Under the pieces are notes generated by a model, which was not told where the DNA came from, did not search any database, and was given only the letters and a program-made list of their open reading frames with translations. A stretch of 64,000 nucleotides of DNA from Mimachlamys varia (Eukaryota; Mollusca; Bivalvia; Pectinida; Pectinidae), in NCBI GenBank assembly GCA_947623455.1, contig OX392536.1:11403282-11467281 (forward strand), read 5' to 3'. Below are positions 58,967 to 64,000 of this stretch, piece after piece. The position numbers and the translations under genes were made by a program. How positions within the stretch are numbered: position 1 is the stretch's first letter; every line of letters begins with the position of its first letter.

Positions 58967-60321
58967 TTCTATGTCACTGGTGCATTTCTTTGGAGGGGAT
59001 GTAGGTGAATATGGACTAGGATGTTTCCACCAATCACAGGGCCCGAAAATGTGACAAGGAATCTGTGATGAAACTGGAACACTGATGAAACTGACTAGTT
59101 ACTCATTGTTTGTGTCGGAGAAATTGAAAATACAACTGTTAAACTAATGTGAACCAAACGTACAATCCTGTTCATGTACTATTCAATTTATCAAACTTTT
59201 AATTTAATTCTTTAAGTGCCCTTATACCTCTGTACGTAAAGTTGTACTACGTACAATATGGCCTGATTCCCACGATGACAAGATTCAATTGCATATTGAT
59301 GTACATGTGCTGTATCCTTTTTATTGAACAGCAATATTGCAAAGAAATATCCTGAATTATACAATAAATTCTTATGCCCCCAAATGCTACTTAAATCCCG
59401 CCCCACAGCTAAGAAATTTGACTACAATTAACTAACTGAATTCCCAATTGAATATGAAGTTCAATTACTGAACCGCTATAAACATATATGTGGCTTTATA
59501 TTACTGAATCTATCTTGATGAGATACAAAACCTCGGTGAATTAATATCAAAACTTTACTCTTTATTTCCATTATCTACTCATCTGGACAAAAACTCATTG
59601 TACTTTATGAACTATTTAGCACGTAATTGGATGGCAACGAAACAAACAGGAAGAAGAATATGAACGCTAAGACATGTGATATCGACTGATGATTTAAACA
59701 GGATAATGCATGTTTATCTTTAACTTCCATCAACCACTGCTGATAGTTCGTCAATGTTTCCAGTAAAACAACCATAAACTTTGGTGAAGTACTTGGATCA
59801 AGTGATCAGTTTATGATCCGAGTTTCGTCCATGTGTACTTTTACTGTAGAACATTACAGTGTTGAGACAATTACAACCAACCGCAGTACGAGCCATGGCA
59901 GGGATGCAGTTTCTATCAGGAATGCACAGACTCCAATTGATTGCATACAGGACTCGGAGAATAACAAATAAATGATGTACACATTCTCACAACGTTCCGA
60001 CTTCTATAATGACTTTGTCTAATGAAACCTGCCGATTTACAATTATCAAACAGTAAAATAATGACAATGTTTCATTACCCATACCCAGCTTGTGGTTATA
60101 GCAATGTCTCCTTAATAACGCCTACAACTGGAATAAAAATTCTATTTCTGTACAGACTTTTGTGGGATTTAATCATGTAATGGACATATTCTAGAAATTT
60201 AGATATCACCTTTACAGTTTACTGGTTCCACATAACATGTGTTTTATCTCAATACATTTTGCTATTACTCATATTTTTATTTACATTTCATTTTGATTCA
60301 ACCAAAAGTGTGTCCCAATAC

Positions 60322-61168
60322 AATTCAGATCTTATACAGGGGTGGGTGTGTCTTCTGAGAAGTTGAAACTCATACAGGGGTGGGTGTGTCACTAGAGAAG
60401 TCAGATCTTATACAGGGGTGGGTGTGTCTTCTGAGAAGTTGAAACTTATACAGGGGTGGGTGTGTCACTAGAGGAGTCAGATCTTATACAGGGGTGGGTG
60501 TGTCTTCAGAGAAGTTGAAACTTATACAGGGGTGGGTGTGTCACTAGAGAAGCCAGATCTTATACAGGGGTGGGTGTGTCATTAGAGAAGCCAGATCTTA
60601 TACAGGGGTGGGTGTGTCACTAGAGAAGCCAGATCTTATACAGGGGTGGGTGTGTCACTAGAGAAGCCAGATCTTATACAGGGGTTGGTTGTCACTAGAG
60701 AAGTCAGATCTTATACAGGGGTGGGTGTGTCACAAGAGAAGCCAGATCTTATACAGGGGTGGGTGTGTCACTAGAGAAGTCAGATCTTATACAGGGGTGG
60801 ATTGTCACTAGAGAAGTCAGATCTTATACAGGGGTGGGTGTGTCACTAGAGAAGTCAGATCTTATACAGGGGTAGGTGTGTCTTCTGAGAAATCAGATCT
60901 TATACAGGGTGGGTGTGTCACTAGAGAAGTCAGATCTTATACAGGGGTGGGTTGTCACTAGAGAAGTCAGATCTTATACGGGGGTGGGTGTGTCTTCAGA
61001 GAAGTCAGATCTTATACAGGGGTGGGTGTGTCTTCAGAGAAGTCAGATCTTATACAGGGGTGGGATGTGTCACTAGAAGTCAGATCTTATACAGGGGTAG
61101 GTGTGACTTCAGAGAAGTCAGATCTTATACAGGGGTAGGTGTCACTAGAGATGTCAGATCTTATACAT
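60322..61168. repeat. 38-bp minisatellite, about 22 copies
   Basis: The unit is CAGATCTTATACAGGGGTGG, GTGTGTCACTAGAGAAGT. The first few copies alternate with a GTTGAAACTTATACAGGGG variant, giving a two-unit pattern. Some copies are shortened at GGTGGGTTGTCAC. The unit includes a BglII site. Confidence 0.95.
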
Positions 61169-62765
61169 AAAATTGAAGGCCATATCTTAAAGCTTTTATA
61201 CTTTGTGAGAAACATTGAACTAAAAATATGACTTTAAACTGGAATGATTCTGTTTCCGTTCCTTTGAAACCAGGATGTGACCCAAGGATTGGAATTGAAA
61301 ATTTACAAATCAAGCTTTTGAATTGCAGGATTGAATATTCCCTGACAACCTAGAAGCTAATATAACAAGTTAGCAGACATTTCCCACACAAGCCAAAGGT
61401 CACTGGGACAACCATGTTAGGTTATAAACCCAAATAGGTTTTGACAGTAAGCTTATAACAAATATATACTTGGACTGGAAGTATAACAAGCATGTAATTA
61501 GTGAACAGCATCAGAGATGTACTGGCCGAATGTTTAAACCAATTGGTCAAACAGCTCTGTTTTATGTCATAACCAATGGAAACAATATTGGATTAAGCTT
61601 TTAAAGAATCCCCAAGGAAATATGGAAGAAAAGCCAAAATGTAGAGGACAGTTCCTTACCAGAAATGACCATTGACAGACAATGTGATTATGATTCAGAA
61701 ATATTTGGAAGATGTCCCCAACTTTCTCACTAGGTCATCCAAACATCCAAGTCTGAGCTTCAGGCAATCAACTTATAACACAAGAGAACCACAAACTCTG
61801 TTAACTAGATTGTTAAACAGTAAAACCATCCAATGAATATCACCAATAAACTAAATAAAGAAGCTAAAAATCTCCAATGAAAAAGCTTCCTGGGTCTGTC
61901 AAATCCATCTCCTGAGCACATCTCATTCACAAAAAAATTTCATATTTTTTAAAATCAAATCACTCAAACATATTTAGAAAGCAATTATTATTTCCTTCCA
62001 TTAAATTTTAATTCCAATATTATACTGTCTAATTATAACAACATCAGAACCCACTTTAAGTATAATGAAACTTTTCCAGTGATAAATCTCTTTAAAAAAA
62101 TTGTCTAAAATTTCATCAAAGTTTTAGTATATTCTAAAGGTCAGGGAAGAAAGGTTTTAATTTATTTACATCAGAGAATATTTCAATCTTGCTATCCCCT
62201 CTGTAGGTAGCAGTCAGCTATAGAGAGCAATGATGGTAGATATGTGTTATTATGTCATGGCTGCCTCTGTTTCCAGTTGGGCTATTTGGTTTCTGCAAGG
62301 TTACAAAGACTAACAGGTACATTAATTGTAGTATGTGAAGCAACAGAATTTTATTTACATAATAATACAGAAGTGTACTCAGTAAGATAAAAGAGCTGTA
62401 AAATCGTTTTAAAATAATCATTTTTCAATTTGTTCAATAAGCTATTGTAAAAGGCAGCATATGTTCCTCTAGAATTTCCCTAATGTATCATGATAGTTTT
62501 AAGTCGACTGGAGGTTTTCTCCAGAAGATTGCAGTGCACTTTTACCGTTTCTGTAAGTAGAGTCTGGCGCTGGAGGATTAGGAAGTTTTCTGTCCGATAT
62601 CTATTCTAATATAAGTTGCAGTTAGATATTTATTATTTAAAATTTCCATTTCTCCTCACTGTAATTGACAGTGATGCACATGCATCCTCAGCAATATCAT
62701 TATATATAATTGGAAACCTTTTAGTTAAGATTTGTACTTAGCTGTGCAAGTGGAACCTCATACTT
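61169..62765. other. Non-coding AT-rich spacer or intron
   Basis: No exon or element recognised on either strand. Confidence 0.4.
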
Positions 62766-64000
62766 TTAGAGAGTATACACTGAAAGAGTGGGGCTAACTT
62801 TTATATATGGTATACACTGACAGAGTGGGGCTAACTTTTATATATGGTATACACTGACAGTGTGGGGATAACTTTTATAAATGGTATACACTGAAAGAGT
62901 GGGGCTAACATTTATATATGGTATACACTGATAGAGTGGGGCTAACTTTTATATATGGTATACACTGACAGAGTGGGGCTAACTTTTATATATGGTATAC
63001 ACTGACAGAGTGGGGCTAACTTTTATATATGGTATACACTGACAGAGTGGGGCTAACTTTTATATATGGTATACACTGACAGAGTGGGACTAACTTTTAT
63101 ATATGGTATACACTGACAGAGTGGGGCTAACTTTTATATATGGTATACACTGAAAGAGTGGGGCTAACTTTTATATATGGTATACACTGACAGAGTGGGG
63201 CTAACTTTTATATATGGTATACACTGACAGAGTGGGGCTAACTTTTATATATGGTATACACTGAAAGAGTGGGGCTAACTTTTATATATGGTATACACTG
63301 ACAGAGTGGGGCTAACTTTTATATATGGTATACACTGACAGAGTGGGGCTAACTTTTATATATGGTATACACTGATAGAGTGGGGCTAACTTTTATATAT
63401 GGTATACACTGACAGTGTGGGGCTAACTTTTATAAATGGTATACACTGAAAGAGTGGGGCTAACATTTATATATGGTATACACTGACAGAGTGGGGCTAA
63501 CTTTTATATATGGTATACAATGACAGAGTGGGGCTAACTTTTATATATGGTATACACTGACAGTGTGGGGCTAACATTTATATATGGTATACACTGACAG
63601 TGTGGGGCTAACTTTTATATATGGTATACACTGACAGTGTGGGGCTAACTTTTATATATGGTATACACTGACAGTGTGGGGCTAACTATTATATATGGTA
63701 TACACTGATAGAGTGGGGCTAACTTTTATATATGGTATACACTGACAGTGTGGGGCTAACTTTAATATATGGTATACACTGACAGTGTGGGGCTAACTTT
63801 TATATATGGTATACACTGACAGTGTGGGGCTAACTTTTATATATGGTATACACTGACAGTGTGGGGCTAACTTTTATATATGGTATACACTGACAGTGTG
63901 GGGCTAACTTTTATATATGGTATACACTGATAGAGTGGGGCTAACTTTTATATATGGTATACACTGACAGTGTGGGGCTAACTTTAATATATGGTATACA
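62766..64000. repeat. 37-bp minisatellite, at least 33 copies, open at window end
   Basis: The unit is GGTATACACTGACAGAGTGG, GGCTAACTTTTATATAT (37 bp, fixed by copies at 62774 and 62811). The main variants are ACAGTGTGG and AAAGAGTGG. ACAGTGTGG dominates after about 63540, showing regional homogenisation. It continues past 64000. Confidence 0.96.

Larger units (their letters stand above)
57609..60321. other. Probable intron of the minus-strand SAC gene
   Basis: No further exon recognised on the minus strand. Contains dispersed repeat sequence at 57840-58140 and two short tandem repeats (listed separately); otherwise featureless. Confidence 0.4.

Noticed and set aside
58717..59004. 95-codon ATG frame
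   Set aside because: Mostly the 31-bp tandem unit.

Overview
This is non-bacterial, animal genomic DNA, most likely from a bivalve mollusc. It is AT-rich and has introns with GT/AG borders. It carries a DIRS/Ngaro-order tyrosine-recombinase retrotransposon and a Penelope-like retroelement, plus MITE-like elements and dispersed repeats of the kind I associate with bivalve genomes. There are no operons, Shine-Dalgarno sites, tRNA or rRNA genes, or CRISPR arrays. The bivalve assignment is an inference from element content, not from a named gene.

Layout: (1) 1-5 kb has weak traces of host gene(s) on the + strand: a possible terminal exon (490-775) and a phase-compatible exon pair (3280-3351, 4168-4369) whose intron holds a perfect 37-bp minisatellite. 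A 64-bp minisatellite lies between them. (2) 5.8-9.5 kb is a 46-bp minisatellite with an internal ~1 kb duplication. (3) 9.5-15.3 kb is mostly non-coding, with a 384-bp MITE, a 1.26-kb DNA transposon relic carrying a BED-type zinc finger ORF, and a dispersed repeat. (4) 15.3-17.3 kb (42-bp unit) and 20.0-20.5 kb (48-bp unit) are minisatellites whose unit length is a multiple of three, so long frames stay open by default. (5) 22.97-28.08 kb is a Ngaro-type retrotransposon (gag, RT/RNase H, tyrosine recombinase) inserted exactly inside a 31-bp minisatellite. (6) 28.2-36.2 kb is two large minisatellites (20 bp and 33/32 bp). (7) 36.2-38.6 kb is a 5'-truncated Penelope-like element: RT plus GIY-YIG endonuclease, then a second ORF with two C2H2 zinc fingers joined by a TAATG stop-start overlap, then a hammerhead ribozyme. 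(8) 39.8-50.9 kb is an 11-kb, 35-bp minisatellite with nested higher-order duplications. (9) 51.6-53.9 kb is a 28-bp minisatellite. (10) 55.5-57.6 kb has a SAC-domain phosphoinositide phosphatase exon (minus strand, INPP5F/SAC2-like). Its 5' splice site forms part of the unit of an adjacent ~32-copy minisatellite. (11) 57.6-64 kb is intronic or intergenic sequence with three more minisatellites, the last running off the window.

Tandem arrays make up roughly half of the window. The most interesting items are the Penelope-like element's coupled zinc-finger ORF and ribozyme, the tandemly amplified splice donor next to the SAC exon, and the Ngaro insertion that leaves its target minisatellite reconstructable to the base.
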